DNA of 64,000 nucleotides from Anaerovibrio lipolyticus (GTDB lineage Bacteria; Bacillota; Negativicutes; Selenomonadales; Selenomonadaceae), in NCBI RefSeq assembly GCF_021531495.1, contig NZ_JADYTY010000005.1:28952-92951 (forward strand), in the 5' to 3' direction. Positions 33,960 to 43,174 of this stretch are shown here, piece by piece. Position 1 is the first letter of the stretch. Each line of letters opens with the position of its first letter. The position numbers and the translations under genes were made by a program. A model generated the notes under the pieces. It made no database searches and was not told the origin of the DNA. It worked only from the letters and a program-made list of their open reading frames with translations.

Positions 33960-35647
33960 TCCTTTTCTCCTCCCAGTACCATATCACTGATGCAAGCCCC
34001 TGGTGCCACCATTGGCAATACATCCTCATTGGCAGGCAGCATTACATCAATCAGCATAGGCCCCTCGGCAGCCAAGGCTGCTCTCAGACCTGGCAGCAGC
34101 TCCTCTGGCTTGCTGATACGGCAGGCCTTCATACCCATAGCCTCAGCCAGCTTGACAAAATCAGTCTTGCCCCCCAGCAAGGTCTGGGAATAGCGCTTGC
34201 CATAGAACATTCTCTGCCACTGAGTAACCATACCCAGCACTCTATTGTGCAGCAAAACAATTTTTACATCAATATCATTGTCAGCAGCAGTGGACATTTC
34301 CTGACAGTTCATCATAATACTGCCATCACCAGTAAAGAGAACCACCTTTTTGTCAGGCCGGCCCAGCTTTGCCCCCAGAGCCGCTGGCAGGCCGTAGCCC
34401 ATAGTGCCCAAGCCTCCAGAGGTCAGGAACTGACGAGGCTTACGGCTGTTAAAGAACTGTGCCGCCCACATCTGATGCTGACCAACATCTGTAACCACAA
34501 TGGTATTATCATCCACCAGTTGGCTAACTGTCTCAATCAGCTCCTGTGGCATTATATATTCACTATGCTTTTGATAAGCAAATGGATACTGATCATTCAT
34601 TTCAATAACATAATTACGCCAGATATTGAAACGAGCCGTATAATTCTCCCCAGAGCTTTGCAGCAAATGGGCAAAAATCGGCATGGACCAGCGCAAATCT
34701 CCCACTACTGGATAATCTGCTACCACATTTTTGTTAATTTCCGCTCTATCCACATCAAAATGAACCACCTTGGCCTTAGGAGCAAAGGCTGCTACCTTAC
34801 CAATAACCCGGTCATCGAAACGGACACCTACACCAATCAGCAGATCACATTCCTGAACAGCCATATTAGCTGCATAGGAACCATGCATACCCACCATGCC
34901 CAAAAATCCATCCTGGGTAGAAGGCACACAGCCCAAGCCCATAAGAGAGCTGACTACAGGAATATGGGTATGGTCTACAATCTGACGAAACAGCTCTGTC
35001 TGATTGGACAGATTCACACCGCCGCCGATAAAGAACAAAGGACGCTTGGCCTTGCCCAGAGCTTCCACCACAGCGGACACCTGAGCCTCATCTCCGGTGA
35101 AATCTCCGCTATAGCCTGGCAGATGTACTTTTTCTGGATATTCATAATCCAGCTCTGCAGTGAATACATCCTTGGCAATATCAATAACTACAGGACCTGG
35201 CCGACCAGTGCTGGCAATGAAGAAGGCTTCCTTGATAACCCTTGGCAGCTCCTGCACCTTTTTTACTAAGTAATTATGCTTGGTAATAGGGGTGGTAATG
35301 CCTACAATATCTGCTTCCTGAAAGGAGTCCTTGCCAATGTATGGATTGCCTACCTGACCAGTAAAGCATACCATTGGAATAGAATCCATATTGGCTGTAG
35401 CAATACCTGTAATCAAATTGGTAGCACCAGGGCCAGAGGTAGCAAAGCAGACTCCTACCTTGCCAGTGGCTCTGGCATAACCGTCTGCTCCGTGCACAGC
35501 ACCCTGCTCGTGGCGGGTAAGGATATGAGGATACTTTGCCTTGTACAGAGCATCATAAAGATCCAGAACCGCTCCTCCCGGATAACCAAATATTACTTCT
35601 ACATTTTCCCGTCTCAGGCTTTCCAGTACAGCCTGTGCTCCATTCAT
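33956..35647 (-). CDS. ilvB: Acetolactate synthase large subunit
   Basis: 563 residues. ThDP-enzyme features: GYPGGAVLDLYDAL, HEQGAVHGADGYARATGKVG (catalytic Glu), the FAD-domain region around FIGGGVNL, and the ThDP motif GDGSIMMNCQEMSTA with the NRVLGMVTQWQ segment. It condenses two pyruvates, or pyruvate and 2-oxobutyrate, in branched-chain amino acid synthesis. I take the ATG at 35647; a TTG two codons upstream has better spacing to GGGGAG and is possible. The promoter at 35723-35752 would give a short leader of about 70 bases. Confidence 0.96.
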   Translation of the reverse strand: MNGAQAVLESLRRENVEVIFGYPGGAVLDLYDALYKAKYPHILTRHEQGAVHGADGYARATGKVGVCFATSGPGATNLITGIATANMDSIPMVCFTGQVGNPYIGKDSFQEADIVGITTPITKHNYLVKKVQELPRVIKEAFFIASTGRPGPVVIDIAKDVFTAELDYEYPEKVHLPGYSGDFTGDEAQVSAVVEALGKAKRPLFFIGGGVNLSNQTELFRQIVDHTHIPVVSSLMGLGCVPSTQDGFLGMVGMHGSYAANMAVQECDLLIGVGVRFDDRVIGKVAAFAPKAKVVHFDVDRAEINKNVVADYPVVGDLRWSMPIFAHLLQSSGENYTARFNIWRNYVIEMNDQYPFAYQKHSEYIMPQELIETVSQLVDDNTIVVTDVGQHQMWAAQFFNSRKPRQFLTSGGLGTMGYGLPAALGAKLGRPDKKVVLFTGDGSIMMNCQEMSTAADNDIDVKIVLLHNRVLGMVTQWQRMFYGKRYSQTLLGGKTDFVKLAEAMGMKACRISKPEELLPGLRAALAAEGPMLIDVMLPANEDVLPMVAPGACISDMVLGGEKE

Positions 35648-35722
35648 TAACAAGAAAATCTCTCCCCTTTCCAAAGCGCGCCCACCACCAACAAAGGTTG
35701 AAAGCATCGGATATTTCGTTCT

Positions 35723-35752
35723 ATTATACTCCAATATAATATAGTATTTCAA
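35723..35752 (-). promoter_or_regulatory. Promoter of ilvBH
   Basis: Minus strand TTGAAA, 18-base spacer, TATAAT. Confidence 0.6.
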
Positions 35753-35774
35753 TACGAACTTTACAAATTTACAA

Positions 35775-35818
35775 CAAAAAAACCGCTCAGAACCCCAAAC
35801 TCAGCGGTTATTTTTTTA
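35775..35818. terminator. Bidirectional terminator upstream of ilvB
   Basis: AACCGCT...AGCGGTT stem with A/T tracts on both sides. It lies before the ilvB promoter, so it ends incoming minus-strand transcripts rather than acting as an ilv attenuator. Confidence 0.7.
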
Positions 35819-35941
35819 AAACACTAACCGACTAGCGAGGAGGACAAGCCGCCTGCTGGTGGTTTTAGAAAAATAAAATCCTGTTCTTGAAATTATATAT
35901 AAATCGTGCTATTATATAAGTGTTGTTGGTTTTCACAATTT

Positions 35942-36015
35942 GCGGGCGTAGTTCATTGGTAGAACGTCAGCTTCCCAAGCTAAAGAGGGGGGTTCGATTC
36001 CCCTCGCCCGCTCCA
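35942..36015 (+). tRNA. tRNA-Gly (anticodon CCC)
   Basis: A 74-base cloverleaf: acceptor GCGGGCG pairs with CGCCCGC, D-loop AGTTCATTGGTAGAAC, anticodon loop TTCCCAA, T-loop GGTTCGATTCC, encoded CCA. The anticodon stem has one C-A mismatch. It stands at the edge of the accessory cluster; tRNA genes are frequent integration sites, but no duplicated 3' end was found. Confidence 0.9.
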
Positions 36016-36025
36016 TAGAGCATTA

Positions 36026-36053
36026 AACGGTTGCATAAGCAACCGTTTTTTTT
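36026..36053 (+). terminator. Terminator after tRNA-Gly
   Basis: AACGGTTGC-ATAA-GCAACCGTT followed by a T run. Confidence 0.85.
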
Positions 36054-36072
36054 ATGCCTTTAATTCCCCTCC

Positions 36073-36297
36073 CTATTTTCCCGCAGTTCCTGCAAATGAT
36101 TGGACATGAAAGGGGTCAATCACTTTCTCCGTCCCTGAAAAACGGTTGATTTGAATCCAGTTCCCCTCACGATAGGCAACGCCGCCAGACTTTACCTCTA
36201 CAGACAATATCCCCAGCACCAGATGCAGGATGACAAAATCTGCCTCCCCATCACTGCTATGATAATTTTTGTCAATTGTGGGAAAGAATCTTGCCAT
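36073..36297 (-). CDS. NERD-domain fragment, last ORF of the dynamin/radical SAM cluster
   Basis: 74 residues with its own ribosome binding site. IDKNYHSSDGEADFVILH and LSVEVKSGGV match the start of the NERD nuclease-related domain, with Asp and the Glu-x-Lys of the active site. In full-length relatives this domain precedes a UvrD/Rep-type helicase or continues for another 60 residues or more. Here the protein stops right after the DPF motif (IDPFHVQSF), with an unrelated tail. It is probably the truncated remnant of a larger gene at the edge of the cluster. Confidence 0.6.
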   Translation of the reverse strand: MARFFPTIDKNYHSSDGEADFVILHLVLGILSVEVKSGGVAYREGNWIQINRFSGTEKVIDPFHVQSFAGTAGK

Positions 36298-36319
36298 AAT
36301 GCACCATCCTCAAAAGCTA

Positions 36320-38077
36320 TTAATTCCCCCCTAACTCTACCAACAGCTGATGGTATTCATTACACAGGGAACGCAGTGCCGCCACATCATTCATGCGCTC
36401 TGCACCCTGCTCGCGACGATTTTCAAGCTCCTTCCTAAAAGGTTCTTCGTAAGTGTTTAGCGTTTCTTTAATGGCCTGGTTTGCAGCAGATTTTAATTCA
36501 TCAGCCAAATTATCTACCCAATATAGGCATTTTTGATTAATTTCCTGCCGCGCCTGTTTTTCCATTTCCAAACGTTGTCTAGCTGCTTCGTTTCGCTGCC
36601 TTGCTTCTTCTTCCAAACGCTTATTATCATCGTTGTCACCTAGAAATTTAATAATTTTTCTAAGGATTTCTATTATCACTATTGGAGGGATTGGCCCAGG
36701 AATCGGCGGCATCGGCATGACTGAACTTGTCGCCGAGCCTAACATCTTACCGATAGTGGTACCGGCAAACGCCTTGCCGATACTCGTTTTTGCCAGACTT
36801 GACACTACGGATTTTCCACTGCCTACCAACAGACTGCCCACCATTTCTGCCACTGCTGGCGTGACCATGATTTCCTTCATGTCGAAATCGCCCGTATCGG
36901 TCAGCAAATCTTTATTGACAGATGCCTCGCCTGTCAAGCTGCTGTTTAACTGCTCTAAATTCGCTAAAATATTTTTTAAGCTATCGGCATCGACACTGCT
37001 GGTTTCAATCTTGACCTCCACAAATGACTTCAGCTCCATGTCTAACGTCTCGGTCGCTTCCTCGATGAGTTGCTGGATATGCTCCTCCACGCTTTGGTTT
37101 AACTTGGCTAACTTTTCCCCTACGACCTTATTTATATTATCCTGGTTTTCGCGATTAGACCAAATAGCTTCTGCCATTTCGGGAGCCAGCAAGTCCGTCT
37201 TTCTGTCGATAAACGTATTTACCTGCTGCCGAATGTTCCGCTTCTGTATACCAAAGTTTTCCAGCACTTGATTCATCTTTACTAGCAGTTCGGAGCTCTC
37301 CTGTGCCTTTACTTCCTCGGCAAATTTCTCCAAGCATTCTTCCATCTGGACGATTGACCGCCGAAGTACATCAAAGGAAGATGTCTTTTTCAATTCCGTC
37401 AGAATGATGTTTTTCAGCCCGTTGATATTGCTCATTTCGACAAGAGCTGTTTTATTGGTTATCCTCCCTTTACGTGCCCTGTCAGCGTTCACTATCTCAA
37501 TATGGAATCTGTCATCTATATTAGCTATGCCGGTTTTGCGCATATTGGCATCGATTTTTTGCTTAATGAGTTGCAGCGTATCATCATGTTTTCCCAAGTC
37601 GCCAGTTTTATCATTAAGAACAATGATGATCTTCTTTCCAGCATCGGCAATATCTTTCATACGGCTATAATTGGTTTCACGCTCATAGCCTCCTGCATTA
37701 CTCATGACAAACAGAACAATATCGGCTTTTTTCAAATGTTCCTTTGTGATTTCCTCGTGCTCTATAGGAGCATCGACACCAGGAGTATCTGCCAATTTGT
37801 ACCCTTGCCAATCATAGTAGGTTATTTTATCCGTTTCTGGAATCTCAGAAACCCGTGCTTTATCATCGCCAATCAGCTCATTGATAATGCTGCTCTTGCC
37901 AGCACTAAATATGCCATAGACCATGATTTCCGGCAATGTGCTCTTTACCTTGGTATTGTTTATATCGCGATACCGCTTTACCTCATCAATGGCTAAATCC
38001 GGGTATTTGCAGAAATATCCTTCTGCCACCTCGGACTTTTCCTGCAAGATGCTTTGATAGTTCGTCAATTCTCTCAT
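36320..38077 (-). CDS. Dynamin-like GTPase (first of the cluster's pair)
   Basis: 585 residues. GTPase motifs: G1 GIFSAGKSS (55-63), G2-like Thr in ETDKIT, G3 DTPG (97-100) and G4 NDKTG (155-159). Long helical coiled coil follows (residues about 230-380), then a hydrophobic, proline-rich patch (SSVMPMPPIPGPIPPIVII, near 455-475) that could insert in membrane, then charged helices. The layout is that of bacterial dynamin-like proteins, which bind and reshape membranes, often in pairs. The ATG at 38077 has GGAGG seven bases upstream. It lies 14 bases after the B12-type radical SAM gene. Confidence 0.8.
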   Translation of the reverse strand: MRELTNYQSILQEKSEVAEGYFCKYPDLAIDEVKRYRDINNTKVKSTLPEIMVYGIFSAGKSSIINELIGDDKARVSEIPETDKITYYDWQGYKLADTPGVDAPIEHEEITKEHLKKADIVLFVMSNAGGYERETNYSRMKDIADAGKKIIIVLNDKTGDLGKHDDTLQLIKQKIDANMRKTGIANIDDRFHIEIVNADRARKGRITNKTALVEMSNINGLKNIILTELKKTSSFDVLRRSIVQMEECLEKFAEEVKAQESSELLVKMNQVLENFGIQKRNIRQQVNTFIDRKTDLLAPEMAEAIWSNRENQDNINKVVGEKLAKLNQSVEEHIQQLIEEATETLDMELKSFVEVKIETSSVDADSLKNILANLEQLNSSLTGEASVNKDLLTDTGDFDMKEIMVTPAVAEMVGSLLVGSGKSVVSSLAKTSIGKAFAGTTIGKMLGSATSSVMPMPPIPGPIPPIVIIEILRKIIKFLGDNDDNKRLEEEARQRNEAARQRLEMEKQARQEINQKCLYWVDNLADELKSAANQAIKETLNTYEEPFRKELENRREQGAERMNDVAALRSLCNEYHQLLVELGGN

Positions 38078-38091
38078 AGTCCATTCCTCCG

Positions 38092-39813
38092 TCAAATTGC
38101 ATATACGATGAAGTGTCGCCGTTCCAAACGGGTCAGCACGTTCATCACTATTTCATTGTCACTACCTGTGCGCTCACAAATTTCCTCGACACTGACTTTG
38201 CCCGTGGTCAGCAACACGATATCCATTTCCTCCTTAGAAAAGTACTCACCTCTTATCTCCACTCGCCCATCGCCGCACCTTTGCATATGCTTATACAAAG
38301 GAACCACTCGCAACGGATGGGCTTTAGCTATTTCATCAACATCCTTTGATGATTGGCCTTCGCCAAGGTACAACATCTCATAATAGGGATACAAAACTTC
38401 CTGCCCCAACAGCTTCACATACCAGCCACCGTATCCTTCCCGATAGGCTGATTTAGCAAACCAGCTCAATACCCTTTCGGTAGGCACCTCCCAATTTTCA
38501 AGCATGTCTATCATCTGCCGGGAAATCCTTTCCTCCAGCTCCCGTTGCATCATGGCTATATCATATCTATCCAATTCAGCCGTTTCCGCTTGGGGGAAAT
38601 CTCCCACCGATGTCACAAATTCCTTGTCGCATATCTTGACGCCGTAATCCGCAGGGGCAGTGGTCATGGGCGTTTCCGGCAATGGCCAAAAGGACACCAC
38701 GCCAATCTCTGCCGTGCCACAGCCTTCTTTTAGCAGCTTCTGAACAAATTTTTTGTCCTGCTCATAGATTTCCTTGCTAAAATTAGCCCCCGCCAAAATG
38801 ATATTGCCGTAAATCTGTTTAATCCCAGCATCACGGCATTGGCGAACGACGGAAAGTATTTCCTCCGGAGTCGTATTTTTTCCGTAGGCTTTCAGAACAG
38901 GGGCTGTCCCGGCCTCGATGCCTAATTGAATGCGAGTGCATCCGGCACGTCCCAAGTCCGCTATCATTTCCGGGTGGTTGTAGAGCGTATGCACATGCCC
39001 CTCGCAAAACCACTTGAAAGACCGCTTTTTTTGCCGCTTTACCAGCCCGTCACACAGTTCCTTGACCCGCTTAGGTTGCAAGGTCAATGTATCGTCAGTG
39101 AACAGTATATAAAGATTTTCCGACTTATTTTTGGCCAGATAATCGTCTATCTCGGCTAATACATTTGCCACGGAGCGAAAACGCACCTTGCGGGTATGTG
39201 CCCCCTCGTGGCAAAAGGCACAATGAAAAGGGCAGCCGCGACCTGTCATGATGCTGAGACCATGAAAGAATTGTCTTGGTTCCAGGTAGCAATCCTCATC
39301 AATGAAGGGCAATTTATCCAGATTTTCAATCAATGGCCGCTCTGTATTTGTAATCAGCTTTCCGTTATCCAGGAACGAAATGCCGCGTATGCTAGCTAAA
39401 TCTCCTACATCTTCCAAAAAATAGTTCATCAATTCCAGCAGCGTCAATTCGCCCTCATAACGAACCAAGGCATCACAGCCCGATTTTCTACAGAAATCCT
39501 CCCGCAGAGCCGTAGTCTGTGGACCGCCCACTACTACCGGCAAATGATATTTTTCTTTGATATAATGGCAAAGGAATACATTCTCGCTTACATTGTCGTA
39601 GTCACAGTACAGGCCGACCATAGCCACACCACCAGTGGCACATAACGCATCGACCCTTTTCTGTCCTTCCAGCAAAGTGCCAGAAAAGCTCTTGGCTTGA
39701 TAACCTTCCTGTCGTGCAAAGGCAGCCAATAGATATATCCCAAGGAAACCGCCGTATTGAGGAATATAGTTCAAATAGCGGCGATGAACATTCAGCAGCA
39801 GAATATCCAGCAT
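38092..39813 (-). CDS. B12-binding domain radical SAM protein
   Basis: 573 residues. The N-terminal 130 residues are a B12-binding-like Rossmann domain (LLLNVHRRYLNYIPQYGGFL, later LPVVVGGPQTTAL) without an obvious DxHxxG ligand. The radical SAM motif is CPFHCAFC (Cys 194, 198, 201) in GRGCPFHCAFCHEG. IQLGIEAGT is a conserved barrel strand. This is the BchE/P-methylase type architecture. The C-terminal 100 residues include a possible winged helix (VLLTTGKVSVEEICERTG). Its ATG overlaps the stop of the SPASM gene (TGATG). Substrate unknown; two radical SAM genes in tandem suggest one pathway. Confidence 0.85.
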   Translation of the reverse strand: MLDILLLNVHRRYLNYIPQYGGFLGIYLLAAFARQEGYQAKSFSGTLLEGQKRVDALCATGGVAMVGLYCDYDNVSENVFLCHYIKEKYHLPVVVGGPQTTALREDFCRKSGCDALVRYEGELTLLELMNYFLEDVGDLASIRGISFLDNGKLITNTERPLIENLDKLPFIDEDCYLEPRQFFHGLSIMTGRGCPFHCAFCHEGAHTRKVRFRSVANVLAEIDDYLAKNKSENLYILFTDDTLTLQPKRVKELCDGLVKRQKKRSFKWFCEGHVHTLYNHPEMIADLGRAGCTRIQLGIEAGTAPVLKAYGKNTTPEEILSVVRQCRDAGIKQIYGNIILAGANFSKEIYEQDKKFVQKLLKEGCGTAEIGVVSFWPLPETPMTTAPADYGVKICDKEFVTSVGDFPQAETAELDRYDIAMMQRELEERISRQMIDMLENWEVPTERVLSWFAKSAYREGYGGWYVKLLGQEVLYPYYEMLYLGEGQSSKDVDEIAKAHPLRVVPLYKHMQRCGDGRVEIRGEYFSKEEMDIVLLTTGKVSVEEICERTGSDNEIVMNVLTRLERRHFIVYAI

Positions 39814-40991
39814 CAGCCATCACCACCAGTCAAATTTATCCCCTCGATTTCTCGCATGATTTTCTTTTTGCTCCTTAACAGTTCACGATGTTTTATCTTT
39901 TCCCGTATCAACGACTGCTTGAATTTGCTCAATCCCTCCGTCCGTAAATAGTGCAGGAACTCCCGCCACGGCTGGCAATGAGAGTAGTTCGCCATAACAT
40001 TGCCGAAACTATTGAAGGCTTCATAGGCGCAACCGCCGTGGCATAAATCCCACTCCGGGCAGCCTTGGCAATCATGCTGGGCAAGGTATTCCTGCCTTTG
40101 CCTAATCTTCTGGGCGTTTTCGGAGTGATACAGTTCCAGCAGAGTCTTTTCATGGATATTACCGTAAATGAATTGGCGAGATAAATTATCCCGGCCACAG
40201 AAGCCCACCTCGCCGTCGGAATACAAGCATAGCAAATCACTGCCGCATCTTCCATTGTATGAGCACTCGCGCACAGGGGAAATGCCTAAAATTGCATCTA
40301 ATAAATAATCCAACGGCTGAATACTTATTTTCCTATCACTTTCCAGCACCATCGTCAATAGCTCTTTAAGCAACGCAAGATATTTTTCATAAACAGCATC
40401 CGTATCCTGGCGATCTGAAGCCCGCCCACAGGGAACTACTGCATGGATTTTCATATGCAGTTTGTTGTCACAGATAAAAGCATACAGTTTCTCGGCATCA
40501 ATAGCCTCGGCAGAGTTCATCACCATCAATGTTCCCACGTTGACACTGGCGGCTTGCAGCTTTCGTATATTAGCCAAGACCAACTGCGAGGTAGGTTCCC
40601 CGTGTTTATTGCGCCTGTACTTATCGTGTATTTCCCCATAGCCATCCAAGGAAACGCCGATAGAAATATTCTCATCCCGAAACAGTTTTATCCAGTCATC
40701 ATCCACCAAGGTGCCATTAGTCTGCAAAAGGAAGTTTACCTTGGCAGCGGTCAGTTTGCTTTTGGCATAGTTTATGAGCTTCTTCAGCGGTTCTCTACCG
40801 TAGAGCAGCGGTTCTCCCCCGTGGAAAAGAAAGTCTACTCGATTTTCATTTTTTGCCGTCAGTAAAGCCGGCAAATCGTCTACCAGCTTGTAAAAGGTAT
40901 TCTCTGATAGCCTGTGTGATCCCTGATTACCTTCACTGCAATAGGCACAACCTAGATTGCAGTCTGTCGTGAGTTTTAAGATTATTTGCAT
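39813..40991 (-). CDS. Radical SAM/SPASM domain protein
   Basis: 392 residues. The radical SAM motif CNLGCAYC (Cys 11, 15, 18) is at the very N-terminus, followed by LFHGGEPLLYGR. The C-terminal SPASM region is Cys-rich: CSYNGRCGSD, CGRDN and HDCQGCPEWDLCHGGCAYE, enough for auxiliary Fe-S clusters. SPASM proteins usually modify peptides or proteins (sulfatase maturases, RiPP enzymes). No obvious RiPP precursor is nearby; the glycine-rich 136-residue protein two genes upstream is the only small candidate. It lies 10 bases after the second dynamin-like gene. Confidence 0.9.
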   Translation of the reverse strand: MQIILKLTTDCNLGCAYCSEGNQGSHRLSENTFYKLVDDLPALLTAKNENRVDFLFHGGEPLLYGREPLKKLINYAKSKLTAAKVNFLLQTNGTLVDDDWIKLFRDENISIGVSLDGYGEIHDKYRRNKHGEPTSQLVLANIRKLQAASVNVGTLMVMNSAEAIDAEKLYAFICDNKLHMKIHAVVPCGRASDRQDTDAVYEKYLALLKELLTMVLESDRKISIQPLDYLLDAILGISPVRECSYNGRCGSDLLCLYSDGEVGFCGRDNLSRQFIYGNIHEKTLLELYHSENAQKIRQRQEYLAQHDCQGCPEWDLCHGGCAYEAFNSFGNVMANYSHCQPWREFLHYLRTEGLSKFKQSLIREKIKHRELLRSKKKIMREIEGINLTGGDG

Positions 40992-41000
40992 GGCTTAACA

Positions 41001-42755
41001 TCAAACCTTTAGCTTATTTAACTTATCTTCTAAATGACTAATCTCTTGCCGCATTTTCCCCACTAGCTGCTCCTGTTGGTGGAAATAACTGTTTTCCAGC
41101 ATTTTCAGGCTAGCGGTAGCCTCATCCCTAGAGAATTGCTCCACCTGCGGCATCAAATCCTCCATAAACTTATCAATATTGGTGCCAATATCAATGGTTT
41201 CTTCCTCCGTATGCTCCCTAGTTCTTATGGTTCTATACTTCTTGCCAAACCACCCTCTAATAGTCTCTATAATACCATCAGGGTCACGCTCTACCGTATA
41301 TGACTCCGTATAGATGTGTTTTATCGTGGTCGTTTTCTTCTCCAAGGTACCGACTTCCAAATTGGCTTGGACATGGGGCAATTCCTGCTGTTCATAGTCT
41401 TCGATAACTTCGGTCATCTGCCTGTTTATCTCTTTATTTAACTTCTCCTGAACCACCTGGGAAATGCTCTTGTTTACATTAGTCGTATCAAATTTTCCGC
41501 CATGATTCACCTGACGGTTCCAGTCGTTGGAAAGCCGCGTTATCTCTATCCGAACTTCCCGTTTTACGTTGGATACGATAATATTGGCCAATGCTTTCAT
41601 GCCGTTTTTGTATTTGTTAACGGCCTCCTGCATCTTGTTTAGATCATCATTAATACCGCCAAGGTCTGACAGGATTTGCTCGATGAAGCCGTTCAGGAGT
41701 CTCCGCGGATTTTCCTGCTTGCGGGCGATGGCATTGTCACTGACCTTGTTACCCAAAATCTGCATGAGCTTATCCAGATTGCTGGCTTTGTATTTCTCGT
41801 CATCGTTTTCGGCGATGGCCTCTTGGGCCAGCAGGGTAGATATGCTGATAGCCCGAAACTTTTCTACATCAATATTCGGGTAGGCTTTTTTTACACGCTT
41901 GCAACAATCATCCTCCTGCAACTTGCGGTTCTCCGGCGTTTTGGGAATTGTAACGGAGATAAGATTTCCCTCATCATCCACATCCTCTTCCTTCTTGTCC
42001 GACCGGGTAATGACGATTAACGCCTCTTGCCCCTGCTTGTTAAGTTCGTTCATATAGCGCATATCGTCCTGCAATCCCGGCTCGGAGCTGTTCATGAGAA
42101 AAATGCACATATCGGTATAGGGCAGGTATTCTTCCACTAGCTTGGTCATGTCCTTGTAATCGCCGTCTTTTTCCACGGCCCCGGTTCCCGGCGAGTCTAC
42201 CCAGCGCAGGCCACTAAGGGTGAAATACTGTATAGTGCCGGTTGTGTCAGTCACCCCCTCCGAAAACCAGGTATTCCCGTTCTCGTCTTTCTCTACATCG
42301 CCGCTATTACGTCCACGTTCCTCCGTTTCAAACACAGGAGGCGCAATATGCTTGTAGCGATTATCAAAAGGGGCGGTAAGGAACTTCTGCCCAGCAAAGA
42401 AATTACCTAAAGAGCTTTTTCCAGTCTTGACTGCGCCAAAAATCATTACCACCAGATACTTCTCATTCTTCTGAATGAACTCTCGACCCTTGCGGTCCTG
42501 CTCTATTTTATGGCGCCATGATTCAATGCTGGTCCGCAGATTAGCCAATGAATTTTGTGCCGCCTTATCTACCGCATTCTTGCTGGATAGCTTCATATTC
42601 TCGGATGAGTCAAATACCGCCTTTTCAAAATTCCTTAACAAGGCCGGTATCTTTTCGCTGCGGTCGTCTATCTCCTGAGAAAACTTTGCCAATTCCTGTT
42701 GCATTCTGTCCAGTTTGGCAAAAAAATCCTCTACAGTCTCCACGATATATCTCAT
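41001..42755 (-). CDS. Dynamin-like GTPase (second of the cluster's pair)
   Basis: 584 residues. Residues 1-95 are helical, then G1 GAVKTGKSS (107-115), Thr-rich switch I (GVTDTTGT), G3 DSPG (187-190) and G4 TRSD (250-253). The C-terminal 330 residues are coiled coil with a beta hairpin-like insertion (EVGTLEKKTTTIKHIYTE) and a Trp-containing loop (IRGWFGKKYR) that could touch membrane. It belongs with bacterial dynamin/EngB-like large GTPases. Its ATG overlaps the stop of the small membrane protein gene (ATGA). Partner GTPases of different type in one operon fit the paired bacterial dynamins. Confidence 0.78.
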   Translation of the reverse strand: MRYIVETVEDFFAKLDRMQQELAKFSQEIDDRSEKIPALLRNFEKAVFDSSENMKLSSKNAVDKAAQNSLANLRTSIESWRHKIEQDRKGREFIQKNEKYLVVMIFGAVKTGKSSLGNFFAGQKFLTAPFDNRYKHIAPPVFETEERGRNSGDVEKDENGNTWFSEGVTDTTGTIQYFTLSGLRWVDSPGTGAVEKDGDYKDMTKLVEEYLPYTDMCIFLMNSSEPGLQDDMRYMNELNKQGQEALIVITRSDKKEEDVDDEGNLISVTIPKTPENRKLQEDDCCKRVKKAYPNIDVEKFRAISISTLLAQEAIAENDDEKYKASNLDKLMQILGNKVSDNAIARKQENPRRLLNGFIEQILSDLGGINDDLNKMQEAVNKYKNGMKALANIIVSNVKREVRIEITRLSNDWNRQVNHGGKFDTTNVNKSISQVVQEKLNKEINRQMTEVIEDYEQQELPHVQANLEVGTLEKKTTTIKHIYTESYTVERDPDGIIETIRGWFGKKYRTIRTREHTEEETIDIGTNIDKFMEDLMPQVEQFSRDEATASLKMLENSYFHQQEQLVGKMRQEISHLEDKLNKLKV

Positions 42756-43162
42756 GCTTTACCTCCCTGATGGTTTTCGGCCAGTTCGATTTCATTAATC
42801 CTGGCTATCATCTGGTCAATGTATTCTAGTTGTTGCTTTTCGTCCTGTATCTCGGCAGCCACTTCTGCCTGCATTTCCTTTTTTACATCCTCTAATATAT
42901 TGGCTTTTGCTGCGTCTAGGGACGCATAAGTTTCTTCCTGTTTTAGCTCATTTAGCCGTGCCTGATATTTTTCCTTGGCATCCCGCTTATACGCTTCGAT
43001 GCCTTTTTCCTTTTTATTTACCTCATCTTCCAGCTTCTTTATCTCATCCAGCTCACTGGAATCACCATATTCAGAATAATTATAATGGTCGCTGTAGTCG
43101 CTGTGATTGACTGCCCCGATAACCACAGCGCCTACTACGCCGCCTACCGCCGCTACAAACAT
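42752..43162 (-). CDS. Small protein with Gly-rich membrane helix and coiled coil
   Basis: 136 residues, not recognised. Residues 1-19 (MFVAAVGGVVGAVVIGAVN) form a Gly-zipper hydrophobic helix, then a Ser/Tyr/Asp stretch (HSDYSDHYNYSEYGDS), then about 90 residues of charged coiled coil. GGAGG lies seven bases before the ATG. Position between the small GTPase and a dynamin-like GTPase, with overlap to the latter, suggests a membrane anchor or adaptor for them. The Tyr/Ser/Asp patch could be a modification target of the radical SAM enzymes; that is speculation. Confidence 0.6.
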   Translation of the reverse strand: MFVAAVGGVVGAVVIGAVNHSDYSDHYNYSEYGDSSELDEIKKLEDEVNKKEKGIEAYKRDAKEKYQARLNELKQEETYASLDAAKANILEDVKKEMQAEVAAEIQDEKQQLEYIDQMIARINEIELAENHQGGKA

Positions 43163-43174
43163 ATGCCATCCTCC

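Noticed and set aside
35819..35940. Leader-peptide attenuator or T-box for ilvB
   Set aside because: The hairpin lies upstream of the ilvB promoter, has terminator features in both directions, and no start codon, run of branched-chain codons or T-box sequence was found.
35942..36015. tRNA-Gly as attachment site of the dynamin cluster
   Set aside because: No duplicate of the tRNA 3' end and no integrase were found up to tRNA-Glu, so integration there is unsupported.
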